A DNA stretch of 64,000 bases from Devosia chinhatensis (GCF_000969445.1 NZ_JZEY01000061.1:1165501-1229500); one strand, 5' to 3'; counted from the first letter of the stretch, positions 16,002-26,111 are shown. Notes: generated from the sequence alone by a model not told the origin. Made by a program: numbers and translations.

Positions 16002-17930
16002 ATGACCACCATTTCCCGCAGGACATTTCTGGCTGCCACCGGCGCCGCTATGCTGCTCCCCGCCATTCCCGTCTTCGCCCAGGCGCCGCTCAAGGAAGCG
16101 CCGGCTCTGGCCGAGGCTGTCGCCGCAGGCACCTTGCCGCCGCTGGCCGAGCGCCTGCCGCTCAATCCCATGGTGGTTCAGCCGCTCGAGAGCATCGGCC
16201 AATATGGCGGCGATCTGCGCGCGGCTCTGGTCGGAGGTGGCTCGCTCAACATGATGCACCGCTACCAGGGCTACGAGCCGCTGGTGCGCTTCACGCCCGA
16301 TTTCACCGGCGTCATCCCCAATGTGGCCGAAAGCTACGAAGCCAACGAGGATGCCACCGTCTATACCTTCAAGCTGCGCGAAGGGCACAAATGGTCCGAT
16401 GGCCAGCCCTTCACCACCGACGACATCATGTTCTTTTACGAGGACGTGCTGCTCAACGAAGAGCTGACCGTCAGCGCTCCGACCCCCCTGCGCTCCACCG
16501 ATGGCTCCATGGCCCGGTTCGAAAAGGTGGACGAAACCACCTTCCAGATCATCTTCAGCCAGCCCAATGGTCTTTTGCCGATGCGCCTCGCCTGGGCCAA
16601 TGACGACCGCGCGACCCGCACGCCGCGTCACTACCTCGAGCAGTTCCACATCAAGTACAATCCCGACGCCGATAAACTGGCCCAGGATCGCGGCATGACC
16701 GGCTGGGTGCAGCTGTTCCAGATCATGAGCGGCATCGCCGTCGACGGCGAGATTTTCAAGAACAAGGACATCCCCACCCTCTACGGCTGGAAGATCGTCC
16801 AGCCCATCGGGGAATCCGCCGATTTCTCCATCGCCGACCGCAATCCCTACTATTTCAAGGTCGATACCGAGGGCAACCAGCTCCCCTATATCGATCGCGT
16901 CACCTATGCCGTGGCCGCCGACAACGAGGTGCTGCTGCTCAAAACCCTGCAGGGCGAGATCGACGTCATCGACCAGTGGATCGCCACGCCCGCCAATCGC
17001 GCCGTGCTCTATGACGGGCAGGAAACCGGCCGCTACGGCTTTTACACCACCACCTCGACCGAGCCCAACGAGATGGTGTTCCAGCTCAATCTCACCCACC
17101 CGGACGAGACCAAGCGCGCCTTGTTCCAGAACAAGGATTTCCGCATCGCGCTGAGCCACGCCATCGACCGGCAGGCCGTCATCGACACCATCTTCATCGG
17201 CCAGGGCGCCCCCGCCCAGCCCTCTATCCGGGCCGAGGACCCGCTCTATAACGAGCAGCTCGCCACCCAATATACCGAGTTCGACCCGGCCCGCGCCAAT
17301 GAGCTGCTCGATGCGCTCATGCCCAACAAGGACGGCGAAGGCTATCGCCTGATGGAAAACGGCAATCGTCTCTCGATCATTTTCGAGATCGACCAGGTGC
17401 GCCAGACCTTCGTCGACAGCTTCCAGCTGGTCCTGCCCATGCTCCGCGCCGTCGGGCTCGACGTACAGATGCGCACCATGGATCGCTCGCTCTGGGAAGT
17501 GCGCGTTCGCCAGGGCGGCGAATACGACGCCACCGTGCACAAGTTCGGCGGCAATAGCGGCATCTCGGCCGTGCTCGATCCGCGCTACTACTTCCCCAAT
17601 ACCACCGAGGCCTTCTACGCCAAGGGCTGGCAGATCTGGTACAACGATCCGTCCTCGCCCGATGCCGTCGAGCCCTCGGCCGAGACCCAGCGCCAGTTCG
17701 AGCTCTACAACCAGGTGCGTCAGACCGGCGATCAGGATCAGCAGCGCGAATTGATGGCCGAGATCATTCAGATCGCCGCCGACCAGTTCTACGTCTTCGG
17801 CATCACCCTGCCCATGGACGGCTATGGCGTGGTCGCCAACCGCATTCGCAACATGGCGCCATCCATGCCCAATTCCTGGGGCTATCCGACGCCGGCGCCG
17901 ACCAACCCGGAACAATATTACATCAGCTGA
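16002..17930 (+). CDS. Family-5 ABC solute-binding protein, Tat-type signal (island A)
   Basis: A 642-residue extracytoplasmic binding protein of the peptide/nickel/oligosaccharide class (SBP_bac_5). The N-terminus has a twin-arginine signal (RRTFLAATGA) with cleavage near VFAQA. The mature protein carries the family features NVAESYEANEDATVYTFKLR and DGQPFTTDDI. The length, above the usual 500-550, matches the long oligosaccharide-type subgroup. Start chosen at MTTISRR behind GGAGGAGG. It feeds the DppBC-like channel encoded after the next gene. It is a clear paralogue of the protein at 29240 (shared PLxERLPxNP and ESIGxYGG). Confidence 0.93.
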   Translation: MTTISRRTFLAATGAAMLLPAIPVFAQAPLKEAPALAEAVAAGTLPPLAERLPLNPMVVQPLESIGQYGGDLRAALVGGGSLNMMHRYQGYEPLVRFTPDFTGVIPNVAESYEANEDATVYTFKLREGHKWSDGQPFTTDDIMFFYEDVLLNEELTVSAPTPLRSTDGSMARFEKVDETTFQIIFSQPNGLLPMRLAWANDDRATRTPRHYLEQFHIKYNPDADKLAQDRGMTGWVQLFQIMSGIAVDGEIFKNKDIPTLYGWKIVQPIGESADFSIADRNPYYFKVDTEGNQLPYIDRVTYAVAADNEVLLLKTLQGEIDVIDQWIATPANRAVLYDGQETGRYGFYTTTSTEPNEMVFQLNLTHPDETKRALFQNKDFRIALSHAIDRQAVIDTIFIGQGAPAQPSIRAEDPLYNEQLATQYTEFDPARANELLDALMPNKDGEGYRLMENGNRLSIIFEIDQVRQTFVDSFQLVLPMLRAVGLDVQMRTMDRSLWEVRVRQGGEYDATVHKFGGNSGISAVLDPRYYFPNTTEAFYAKGWQIWYNDPSSPDAVEPSAETQRQFELYNQVRQTGDQDQQRELMAEIIQIAADQFYVFGITLPMDGYGVVANRIRNMAPSMPNSWGYPTPAPTNPEQYYIS

Positions 17931-17956
17931 CGCCCCTCCCGCGTCAGCTCTCTGCG

Positions 17957-17980
17957 CCGGCGGTCGGTTCCTGCCGCCGG
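17957..17980 (+). other. Hairpin after the island A binding-protein gene
   Basis: CCGGCGG and CCGCCGG form a 7-bp stem with a 10-base loop, 27 bases after the stop codon. It lies in the 82-base gap before the glycoside hydrolase gene. No T tract follows. Confidence 0.5.
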
Positions 17981-18012
17981 TGCCCCCCTCTGCCAGATTG
18001 GACCTCCCCCCG

Positions 18013-20124
18013 ATGCTCAAGCTCGAAGACAGCCCCACCGCGCCTGGCCTGCGCAGCCCCGATTGGTACAAGAGCGCCACGCGCTGGACGCAGCTGACCT
18101 TCGTCGAGGACGATCCGCAGCGCTACGATCCCGATTTCTGGGTCGATGTCTTCCGGCGCACAGAGTCGAACGCCCTCTGCCTCTCGGCGGGCGGCTACAT
18201 CGCCTATTATCCCAGCGAAATCCCGCTGCACTACGTCTCCAAGTTCATCGGCGACACCGATCCGTTCGGCCGTCTGGTCGATGAGGCGCGCAAGCTCGAC
18301 ATGCATGTCATGGCCCGCGTCGATCCCCACGCCATCCATGCCGATGCCGCCGAGGCCCATCCCGAATGGGTCTCGCTGACCGTCGATCGCCAGCCACGCG
18401 AGCACTGGGCCATGCCCGGCATCTACGTCACCTGCGCCTATTCGAGCTACAATTTCGATTTCATGACGAAGGTCATCGTCGAGATCGCCGGGAAGTACGA
18501 CATCGACGCCGTGTTCGGCAATCGCTGGCAGGGCCATGGCGTCTGCTATTGCAAGGCCTGCGAAGACAATTTCCGCGCCTATTCCGGCTATGACCTGCCC
18601 GAAACCAGCCTTGCCGCCGATCCGGTCTGGCAGGCCTGGGCCGCTTGGCGCCGCACGACCCTGACCAGGCTCGTCGCCCATTGGGATGACGAGGTCAAGA
18701 AGGTCAAGCCGCATGCCAGCTTCATTCCCAATATGAGCGGCTCCTCGCTGATGGAGTTCGATCTCTCCGTCATCAAGAAGCATTGCCCCATCCTGTTCGT
18801 GGACCATCAGGGGCGCCGCAATGTCGAGCCGGCCTGGTCGGCAGGCCGCAACGGCAAGCGCATCCGCGCCACCTTCCGCGATCGCCCGGTCGGCCTCATC
18901 ACCTCGATCGGGCCCGAGGAAATCCCGCGCTGGAAGGATTCGGTGCAGTCCGGTCCCGAAATCGAGCAATGGATCCATGCCGGCATCACCCAGGGCCTCT
19001 TCCCCTGGTTCACCAAGTTCAACGCCTGCATTCCCGACGACCGCTGGGTCGAGCCCACCGCCAACGCATTCCGCCTGCATGCAAAGGTCGAAGCGGCCTT
19101 GACCGGCACCGAGCCCACGGCCGAAATCGCCGTCATCGATCCGGCCACCACCTTGCGCCACTGGGACCCGGACAAGCGCCACCTGGCCGAGCTCAACGAC
19201 CTGGGCTTCTACCAGGCGCTGGTCGAAGCCCGGCTGCCCTTCGAATTCATCTCTGATCAGGTGATGACCGCCGAGGCGCTCAAGCGCTTCAAGGTCGTGA
19301 TCCTGGCCAATGCCACCTATCTCTCAGACGAACAGTGCCAGGCCATCCGCGATTACGTCGCCGGCGGCGGGTCGGTCGTGGCCGCGCACCAGACCTCGCT
19401 CTATGACGAAAAGGGCGAGGCCCGCTCCGATTTCGGTCTCGCCGACGTCTTCGGTGTGACCATGAAAAGCCCGCCCCGCGACAAGGTCCGCAATTCCTAC
19501 GTCGCCATCAATGGCGTGCACCCCATCAATCGCGGCTTCCACAATTCCCAGCGCATCATCGGCGGCACTGAGCTGGTGGCGGTTGCGCCCACCACCGAGC
19601 TCGATCAGCCCTTCCTCACCGTGCCTGATTTCCCCGATCTGCCCATGGAGGAAGTCTATCCGCGCCTGCCGCCCCAGGGCGTGGGCGTCTCCGCCCGCAC
19701 CACCGCTGCCGGTGGCCGCATCGCCTATATCCCGTGGAATATCGGCGAGGTGTTCTGGACCTACCTGGCTCCCGACCAGGGCCTGCTCATTGCCAATGCT
19801 GTCAAATGGGCCTTGGGCAAGGCGCCCGAGGTCACCCTCGAGGGCCGCGGCGTCTTCGATCTGGGACTGCATGACAGCGCCGATGGCCGCACGCTCTGCA
19901 TTCTCAATCTCACCAATCCCATGATGATGAAGGGTCCGCTCCGCGACACCTGGCCGGTCGGCCCGCTCAAGGTGTCCATCGAAATTCCGGAGGGCAAAAC
20001 CCTTCGCTCGGCCAGCCTTTTGGTGTCCGGCACCGAGCTGATCGTGACAGTGCAGGGCAATCGCGCCAGCCTCGACATCACCGAGATCGAGACCATGGAA
20101 GTGGTGCACCTGCTCTGGGCATAA
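18013..20124 (+). CDS. Putative glycoside hydrolase (GHL6-like barrel plus GH42-type trimerisation domain)
   Basis: A 703-residue protein without signal peptide, so probably cytoplasmic. Residues about 20-370 look like a TIM barrel of the hypothetical glycosyl hydrolase 6 group, with the C-x-C-x2-C stretch VCYCKACEDNF near residue 177. Residues about 390-600 resemble the beta-galactosidase trimerisation (flavodoxin-like) domain, including YVAGGGSVVAAHQTSLYDE. A beta-sandwich-like tail follows. Activity is unknown; cleavage of an imported oligosaccharide is the natural inference from the importer genes on both sides. Start at MLKLEDS was chosen because the upstream frame has no homology-like sequence. 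Confidence 0.78.
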   Translation: MLKLEDSPTAPGLRSPDWYKSATRWTQLTFVEDDPQRYDPDFWVDVFRRTESNALCLSAGGYIAYYPSEIPLHYVSKFIGDTDPFGRLVDEARKLDMHVMARVDPHAIHADAAEAHPEWVSLTVDRQPREHWAMPGIYVTCAYSSYNFDFMTKVIVEIAGKYDIDAVFGNRWQGHGVCYCKACEDNFRAYSGYDLPETSLAADPVWQAWAAWRRTTLTRLVAHWDDEVKKVKPHASFIPNMSGSSLMEFDLSVIKKHCPILFVDHQGRRNVEPAWSAGRNGKRIRATFRDRPVGLITSIGPEEIPRWKDSVQSGPEIEQWIHAGITQGLFPWFTKFNACIPDDRWVEPTANAFRLHAKVEAALTGTEPTAEIAVIDPATTLRHWDPDKRHLAELNDLGFYQALVEARLPFEFISDQVMTAEALKRFKVVILANATYLSDEQCQAIRDYVAGGGSVVAAHQTSLYDEKGEARSDFGLADVFGVTMKSPPRDKVRNSYVAINGVHPINRGFHNSQRIIGGTELVAVAPTTELDQPFLTVPDFPDLPMEEVYPRLPPQGVGVSARTTAAGGRIAYIPWNIGEVFWTYLAPDQGLLIANAVKWALGKAPEVTLEGRGVFDLGLHDSADGRTLCILNLTNPMMMKGPLRDTWPVGPLKVSIEIPEGKTLRSASLLVSGTELIVTVQGNRASLDITEIETMEVVHLLWA

Positions 20125-20178
20125 CCCCTTCACCTCTCCCGCTCGGGCAGAGGTCGACGCGAAGCGGCGGGTGAGGGG
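20125..20178. repeat. REP-like palindromic intergenic element
   Basis: Arms CCCCTTCACC and GGTGAGGGG enclose a second imperfect stem. This is the familiar layout of short palindromic intergenic repeats in G+C-rich proteobacteria. It sits between the hydrolase and permease genes. Confidence 0.5.
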
Positions 20179-20252
20179 CCTGCCCCTGCACCAAACCCCC
20201 GGATCCGGCGCGCGGCGCCGAATCTCCCCGCAAGGCCGAAAGAGGAACGGCA

Positions 20253-21239
20253 ATGCTGAACTATATCCTGAAGCGACTGGCCTACATGATCCCGACCTTG
20301 TTCGGCATGTCGATCATCTCCTTCGCCATCATCCAGCTTCCGCCCGGTGACTACCTCACCTCGCTGATGTCCACCCTCGCCGATGGCGGCGCGCCCATCG
20401 ATGCGGCCACCGTCGAACGGCTGCGCAGCCAATATGGGCTCGATCAGCCCGTCTGGGTGCAGTACGGCAAATGGATGTGGGGCATCCTGACCCGCGGCGA
20501 TTTCGGCTTTTCCTTCGAGTGGAACCAGCCAGTGGCCGAGGTCATCTGGTCGCGCATGGGGTCCACCCTCGCCATTTCCTTTGCCGCTCTGTTGCTGGTC
20601 TGGGCCGTGTCGCTGCCCATCGGCATCTATTCGGCAGTGCGCCGCAATTCCATCGGCGATCACGTCTTTACTTTCTTCGGCTTCATTGGCCTGGCCGTGC
20701 CTAACTTCATCCTGGCCCTGACGCTGATGTATGTCTCGTTCCGCTTTTTCGGCCAGTCGGTGGGCGGGCTGTTCTCGCCAGAGTATGTCGATGCGCCCTG
20801 GAGCTGGGCCAAGCTCTGGGACCTCATTCTGCATTTGTGGATCCCCATCCTCGTCATCGGCATGTCCGGCACCGCCGCCATGATCCGCATCCTGCGCGCC
20901 AATCTCACCGACGAATTATCCAAGCCCTATGTGGTCACCGCCCGCGCCAAGGGCCTGCCGGAATACAAGGTCATCCTCAAATACCCGGTGCGCATCGCCC
21001 TCAATCCCTTCGTCTCCGCCATCGGCTGGGTGCTGCCAGACCTCATTTCGGGTGTCACCATCACCGCCATCGTGCTCAACCTGCCCACCGCCGGGCCGCT
21101 CCTGCTGCGCGCGCTGGTGGCCCAGGACATGTATCTGGCGGGCAGCTTCATTCTCCTGCTCAGCGTGCTGACCCTTGTGGGCATGCTGATTTCCGACATC
21201 CTGCTGGCGCTGCTCGATCCGCGCATCCGGTACAATTGA
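20253..21239 (+). CDS. ABC transporter permease, DppB-like (island A)
   Basis: A 328-residue inner-membrane permease of the peptide/oligosaccharide class. It starts with the usual MLNYILKRLAYMIPTLFGMS helix and the IIQLPPGDYL segment. The EAA-type loop region reads ARAKGLPEYKVILKYPVR. It pairs with the permease at 21249, ten bases downstream, to form the channel served by the binding protein at 16002. It is closely similar in layout to the island B permease at 31365. A GAGGAA ribosome site precedes the ATG. Confidence 0.92.
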   Translation: MLNYILKRLAYMIPTLFGMSIISFAIIQLPPGDYLTSLMSTLADGGAPIDAATVERLRSQYGLDQPVWVQYGKWMWGILTRGDFGFSFEWNQPVAEVIWSRMGSTLAISFAALLLVWAVSLPIGIYSAVRRNSIGDHVFTFFGFIGLAVPNFILALTLMYVSFRFFGQSVGGLFSPEYVDAPWSWAKLWDLILHLWIPILVIGMSGTAAMIRILRANLTDELSKPYVVTARAKGLPEYKVILKYPVRIALNPFVSAIGWVLPDLISGVTITAIVLNLPTAGPLLLRALVAQDMYLAGSFILLLSVLTLVGMLISDILLALLDPRIRYN

Positions 21240-21248
21240 GGTGATGGC

Positions 21249-22421
21249 ATGAGTAGCTCTCCCGCCCTCGACGCCAAGGTCATCGAAGAGGAACATGGTC
21301 CCGCCATTTCCGGGCTCAAGCCCGGTATGGACCCCATTTCCGATGCCGCTGCCGGTCAGTGGAAACTGATCTGGCGCAAGTTCCTCGCCCAGAAGGTGGC
21401 CCTGTTTTGCGGCGGGGTGATCCTGGCACTTTATCTGGTCGCCGCCTTTGCCGAATTCCTCGCGCCCGGCCTCCCCGACACCAGTCGCGCCCAGTTCACC
21501 TATGCACCGCCCCAGACCATCGGTCTTTTCAACAATGCCGGCGAATTCCAGCCGCATGTGAAGGGCTATCGCGTCGAGATCGATCAGGCCGCCCTGCGCC
21601 GCACCTTCGTGGTGGATGACGATGTCATCATTCCCATCGGCTTTTTCGTCGAAGGCCCGGCCTATAAGCTCTGGAACATCTTCGACGCCAATCGTCACCT
21701 GATCGGCCCACTCGATCCCAACGACACCATGTACCTGCTCGGTGCCGACCGGCTGGGCCGGGACCTCTTGAGCCGCCTCGTCTATGGGACGCGCGTGTCC
21801 ATGTCGATCGGCCTTATCGGGGTCACGCTGTCGCTGTTCCTCGGCGTCGTGCTCGGCTCCATCTCCGGCTATTTCGGCGGCTGGGTCGATACAGCCATCC
21901 AGCGCGTCATCGAAGTGGTCTCGGCCATGCCCACCATTCCGCTCTGGCTGGGGCTGGCGGCCGCCATCCCGCTCACCTGGTCACCGATAAACGTCTATTT
22001 CGTCATCACCATCATCGTCTCGCTCCTGGGCTGGACCGGATTGGCGCGCGAGGTGCGTGGTCGTTTCTTTGCGCTCAGGAACGAGGATTTCGTCACCGCC
22101 GCCAAGCTCGACGGCTCGGGCGAACGCCGCGTCATCTTCCGCCATATCCTGCCCTCGCTGACGAGCCACATCCTGGCCGTCGTCACCCTGGCCGTACCCT
22201 CGATGATCATTGCCGAAACCTCGCTCTCCTTCCTCGGCGTCGGGCTCAAGGCGCCGGTGGTTTCCTGGGGCGTCCTGCTGCAGGACGCGCAGAATATCCG
22301 CTCCATCTCCACCGCGCCGTGGCTGCTGATCTGGCCGAGCCTTGCCGTGGTCGTGGCCGTGCTCTCTTTCAACTTCTTCGGCGATGGTCTGCGCGACGCC
22401 GCTGACCCCTACGAAACCTGA
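21249..22421 (+). CDS. ABC transporter permease, DppC-like (island A)
   Basis: A 390-residue permease with the long N-terminal cytoplasmic leader and a first helix near residues 52-72. A large extracytoplasmic stretch follows (about 73-165), longer than in dipeptide permeases, as seen in oligosaccharide-type members. LGADRLGRDLLSRLVYGTR and the C-terminal NFFGDGLRDAADP are family signatures. It forms a heterodimer with the protein at 20253. Confidence 0.92.
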   Translation: MSSSPALDAKVIEEEHGPAISGLKPGMDPISDAAAGQWKLIWRKFLAQKVALFCGGVILALYLVAAFAEFLAPGLPDTSRAQFTYAPPQTIGLFNNAGEFQPHVKGYRVEIDQAALRRTFVVDDDVIIPIGFFVEGPAYKLWNIFDANRHLIGPLDPNDTMYLLGADRLGRDLLSRLVYGTRVSMSIGLIGVTLSLFLGVVLGSISGYFGGWVDTAIQRVIEVVSAMPTIPLWLGLAAAIPLTWSPINVYFVITIIVSLLGWTGLAREVRGRFFALRNEDFVTAAKLDGSGERRVIFRHILPSLTSHILAVVTLAVPSMIIAETSLSFLGVGLKAPVVSWGVLLQDAQNIRSISTAPWLLIWPSLAVVVAVLSFNFFGDGLRDAADPYET

Positions 22422-22433
22422 GGACACAGACAA

Positions 22434-24131
22434 ATGGAAAAGCCCGTTCTCAGCGTCGAAAATCTCTCCCTCGACTTCCACCTGCGCACCCATATCCTGC
22501 ATGCCGTGCGCGACGTGAATTTCGAGCTTCATCGCGGCCGCACCCTGGCTCTCGTGGGCGAAAGCGGCTCCGGCAAATCGGTCACCGCCCGCTCGCTCAT
22601 GCGCATTGTCGATCGCCCCGGCCACATGGTGTCGGGCCGCATCATCCTGCGCACCCAGGGCCAGGAAACCGATCTGGCCCAACTGGCTGCGAACGCACCG
22701 CAGGTCCGTGCGGTGCGCGGCGCCCGCATTGGCCTCATCTTCCAGGAGCCGATGTCCTCGCTCTCGCCGGTCCACACCATCGGTAGCCAGATCGACGAAG
22801 TCCTGCGCCTTCATTCCGGCCTCGACAAGAAGGCTGCCCGCCTTCGCACCATCGAACTCCTGGGGCAGGTGGAAATCCCCAATCCGGCGGAAATGGCCGA
22901 CCGCTACACCTTCGAGTTTTCCGGCGGCATGCGCCAGCGCGCCATGATCGCCATGGCACTCGCCTGCAACCCGGACATCCTCATTGCCGACGAGCCGACC
23001 ACCGCTCTAGATGTCACCACTCAGGCGGAAATTCTCGATCTCATCAAGCGGCTTCAGACCGAGCGCGGCATGGCCATGCTGCTCATCACCCATGACATGG
23101 GTGTCGTGGCCGAAGTGGCCGACGATGTCGCCGTCATGCGCTTCGGCAAAATCGTCGAGACCGGCGATGTCGACACCATCTTCCACGCGCCGCAGCACCC
23201 CTATACGCAGCGCCTTCTGGCCTCGACGCAAAAGCTCGAACAGCCCGCAGAAATCCGCGCCATCCGCGATGCTGCGCCTGAACCGATCCTCGTCGTCAAA
23301 AACCTTGCCAAGACCTATGGCGGCGCCAAGGGCTTCCTGGGTGGCAAGAAGTTTGCCGTCAAGGCCGTGGACGATGTCAGTCTCGTGCTCAATGCCGGCG
23401 AAAATCTCGGCATTGTCGGCGAAAGCGGCTCGGGCAAGACCACGCTGGGTCGCCTCATCCTGCGCACCGTTGAGCCGACATCGGGCCAGGTCATCTACAA
23501 GGATCGCCAGGGCAATGACATCGACGTCACCGGGCTCAACAAGTCGGGTCTCCGCAAATTCCACGCCGACGTGCGCCTGATCTTTCAGGACCCCTATGCC
23601 TCGCTCAATCCGCGCATGACCATCCGGCAAATCGTAGGCGATCCACTGGTCGTCGAGGGCAGGCGCACGCAAAAGCAGATCGATGAAAAAGTCGCCGAAC
23701 TGCTCCGTCTGGTCGGACTCTCCCCCGATGTGATGGAGCGCTACCCCCACGCCTTCTCCGGCGGGCAGCGCCAGCGCATCGGCATCGCCCGCGCGCTCGC
23801 CCTCGATCCGCGCGTCATCATCGCCGATGAGGCCACCTCGGCCCTCGACGTGTCGATCCGCAGCCAGATCCTCGATCTGCTGCTCGACATCCAGCAGCGG
23901 CTCGGTCTCTCCTTCATCTTCATCTCGCACGACATTTCGGTCGTTCGCTATTTCTGCGACCGGGTCGCCGTCATGCATCGGGGCAAGCTGGTCGAGATCG
24001 GGTCCGCGGAAAAGATCTGCACCGAGCCCGACGAGGCCTATACCCGCGCCCTGATTTCGGCGGTGCCCAATCCCGATCCGCGTAACAAGCGCATGTTGCA
24101 CCGTACGCGCCTTTCCACACTCTCAACGTGA
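22434..24131 (+). CDS. Fused double ABC ATPase, DppDF-like (island A)
   Basis: A 565-residue protein with two complete nucleotide-binding domains. The first has Walker [10 protein letters not shown] at about 42-50, signature [12 protein letters not shown] and ADEPTTALD. The second has Walker [10 protein letters not shown] near 329, signature [12 protein letters not shown] and ADEATSALD. It drives the DppBC-like importer. Island B encodes the same two domains as separate genes, so fusion or splitting occurred between the paralogues. All Walker residues look intact. The gap to the upstream permease is 12 bases. Confidence 0.93.
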   Translation: MEKPVLSVENLSLDFHLRTHILHAVRDVNFELHRGRTLALVGESGSGKSVTARSLMRIVDRPGHMVSGRIILRTQGQETDLAQLAANAPQVRAVRGARIGLIFQEPMSSLSPVHTIGSQIDEVLRLHSGLDKKAARLRTIELLGQVEIPNPAEMADRYTFEFSGGMRQRAMIAMALACNPDILIADEPTTALDVTTQAEILDLIKRLQTERGMAMLLITHDMGVVAEVADDVAVMRFGKIVETGDVDTIFHAPQHPYTQRLLASTQKLEQPAEIRAIRDAAPEPILVVKNLAKTYGGAKGFLGGKKFAVKAVDDVSLVLNAGENLGIVGESGSGKTTLGRLILRTVEPTSGQVIYKDRQGNDIDVTGLNKSGLRKFHADVRLIFQDPYASLNPRMTIRQIVGDPLVVEGRRTQKQIDEKVAELLRLVGLSPDVMERYPHAFSGGQRQRIGIARALALDPRVIIADEATSALDVSIRSQILDLLLDIQQRLGLSFIFISHDISVVRYFCDRVAVMHRGKLVEIGSAEKICTEPDEAYTRALISAVPNPDPRNKRMLHRTRLSTLST

Positions 24132-24147
24132 ACAGTCTGCTAGCCAA

Positions 24148-25179
24148 ATGACCTCAAATGCTAAGGCCGTGCTGGTCGGTGCCGGTGCCATGAGCCGCAA
24201 ATGGCTCGACTGCATCAAGTCCATCGGCGGCGTCGACATCGTCGGCATCGTCGACCTCAATCCTGCCAATGCCGAGGCCCGCGCCGCTGAACAGGGGATC
24301 AATCCCGATATCGGCACGGACCTTAAACCGATGCTGGAAAAGCACAATCCAGCCATCGTGCTCGATGTTGCCATTCCCGCAGTACGCCACGGAATCGTCT
24401 CGACAGCACTCGCCGCGGGCGCCCATGTTCTTTCCGAAAAGCCCATGGCCGAAACCCTTGATCAGGCAAGGGATTTGGTCGCCCGGGCCCAGGCCGCAGG
24501 GCGTCTCCACGTCGTCATCCAGAACCGTCGCTACCTCGCCCAGCTACGCCGCATCCGCCGGCTGATCGCCTCCGGGGCCATCGGCGAAGTTACTGGACTT
24601 CATTGCGATTTTTTCCTCGACCCGCATTTCGGCGGCTTCCGGGAGACCATGCCGCACGTGCTTTTGCTCGATATGGCCGTCCACACTTTCGACGCCGCGC
24701 GCTTCCTTGCCGACGATGTGGCCGTGTCGGCCTATGCCGAGGAGTGGAATCCCAAGGCCAGCTGGTATGAACGGGATTCCTCGGCTCTCGCCAGCTTCCG
24801 ATTTTCGCGTGCCGCTGTAATGACTTACCGGGGGTCCTGGTGCGCGCCGGGCCTGCGCACGAGCTGGGAAAGCACTTGGCGCATTACCGGCACGCAAGGC
24901 TCCATTCTCTGGGACGGCGCCGATGACATCCGCGCCGAACACAGCTTGCCCCATGAGGCCGGAAGACTTCTGCCCGACACGCAAGTCCTTGAAATTCCAG
25001 CACTTGAGCCCGCCGATCGCATCGGCGGCCATATGGGCGTGATCACCGATTTCATCCGCGCCACCCAGGGCGGGCCGATACCCGAAACCGTGGGCAGCGA
25101 GAATATAAAAAGTCTCGCCATGGTGCTGGGCGCCATCGACGCCAGCGAGCAGGGCCGCCGCGTCGAGATCGTAATTTAA
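24148..25179 (+). CDS. Gfo/Idh/MocA oxidoreductase (island A)
   Basis: A 343-residue NAD(P)-dependent dehydrogenase. The Rossmann motif is VLVGAGAMSRKW, the conserved lysine is in SEKPMAETLDQ, and the catalytic-region histidine is in LLLDMAVHTFDAARF. The family oxidises sugars, inositols or glycosides at ring carbons. In this operon, next to two TIM-barrel isomerases, it could make a keto-sugar intermediate. The ribosome site is weak. Substrate is unknown. Confidence 0.88.
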   Translation: MTSNAKAVLVGAGAMSRKWLDCIKSIGGVDIVGIVDLNPANAEARAAEQGINPDIGTDLKPMLEKHNPAIVLDVAIPAVRHGIVSTALAAGAHVLSEKPMAETLDQARDLVARAQAAGRLHVVIQNRRYLAQLRRIRRLIASGAIGEVTGLHCDFFLDPHFGGFRETMPHVLLLDMAVHTFDAARFLADDVAVSAYAEEWNPKASWYERDSSALASFRFSRAAVMTYRGSWCAPGLRTSWESTWRITGTQGSILWDGADDIRAEHSLPHEAGRLLPDTQVLEIPALEPADRIGGHMGVITDFIRATQGGPIPETVGSENIKSLAMVLGAIDASEQGRRVEIVI

Positions 25180-25190
25180 GGAGATATTTC

Positions 25191-26108
25191 ATGGCTATAG
25201 ACCCCAAAGCCATTCGCATCGGCACCATGATCCGTGGGCACGAACCCGACCCGATCGGCTATCTCGAAAAGATCCTGCCGCACGGTTTTGAAAGCATCGA
25301 GCCCTATTTCTGGCAGACCGTGAACAAGGACCTTCCGGAACTCGCCAAGCGCATGAAGGAGGCGATCGGCGATCGCGACGTGACCATCTCAACCATGGGC
25401 ATGTTCGGTAACCCTCTGGAAGACAAGGATAAAGACGTCGAAACTCTGCGTGGCTGGGAAGCATTGATCGACAATGCCCACCATTTCGGCGCCACCTGCA
25501 TTGCCGGCTTCACCGGCCGCATCCGCAATCGCCCCATCGAGGAAAGCCTGCCCCAGTTCAAGAAGGTCTGGGGCGAGCTCTCGAAACGCGCTGCCGACAA
25601 AGGGGTCAGAATTGCCTTTGAAAACTGCGCCATGCACGGCGGCAACTGGGCCACCGGCGACTGGAACATCGCCCACAATCCCGATGCCTGGTCGATGATG
25701 TTCAACGAGCTGCCGGAAGACAATCTGGGCCTTGAATGGGAGCCATGCCACCAGATGGCCTATCTCATTGATCCCATTCCACAAATCCGCGAATGGGGTC
25801 ACAAGTTCTTCCACGTTCACGGCAAGGACGCCACCATCCGCTGGGACGTGATCAAGAAGCACGGCTTCGGTGGCAAGGAAAAGGCCGTCTGGATGCGCAC
25901 GCCCGGCTTCGGCGACACCAATTGGGCCGATGTCATCTCCGAACTGCGCCTCGTCGGCTATACCGGCGCCATCGATATCGAAGGCTGGCATGATCCGGTC
26001 TATCGCGAGGAACTCGAAATGGTCGGCCAGGTCCATGCGCTCAATTATCTCAAATCCTGTCGCGGCGGGGACTTCATCCCCTATCCCGGCCCGTTGAAGG
26101 GAGCCTGA
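25191..26108 (+). CDS. Sugar phosphate isomerase/epimerase (xylose-isomerase-like TIM barrel)
   Basis: A 305-residue AP-endonuclease-2/xylose-isomerase-like barrel. Likely divalent-metal ligands are in IAFENCAMHGG (Glu), GLEWEPCHQ (Glu/His), FHVHGKD (His) and AIDIEGWHD (Glu). A strong AAGGAG ribosome site precedes it. Such proteins isomerise or epimerise keto-sugars, often beside Gfo/Idh dehydrogenases; the exact reaction cannot be read. It is in the same transcript as the dehydrogenase (12-base gap) and the Hyi-like gene (4-base gap). Confidence 0.87.
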   Translation: MAIDPKAIRIGTMIRGHEPDPIGYLEKILPHGFESIEPYFWQTVNKDLPELAKRMKEAIGDRDVTISTMGMFGNPLEDKDKDVETLRGWEALIDNAHHFGATCIAGFTGRIRNRPIEESLPQFKKVWGELSKRAADKGVRIAFENCAMHGGNWATGDWNIAHNPDAWSMMFNELPEDNLGLEWEPCHQMAYLIDPIPQIREWGHKFFHVHGKDATIRWDVIKKHGFGGKEKAVWMRTPGFGDTNWADVISELRLVGYTGAIDIEGWHDPVYREELEMVGQVHALNYLKSCRGGDFIPYPGPLKGA

Positions 26109-26111
26109 TCC

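Noticed and set aside
15972-18080. 702-codon minus-strand frame opposite the island A binding protein
   Set aside because: The plus-strand protein has a Tat signal, a strong ribosome site and family motifs; the antisense product has none.
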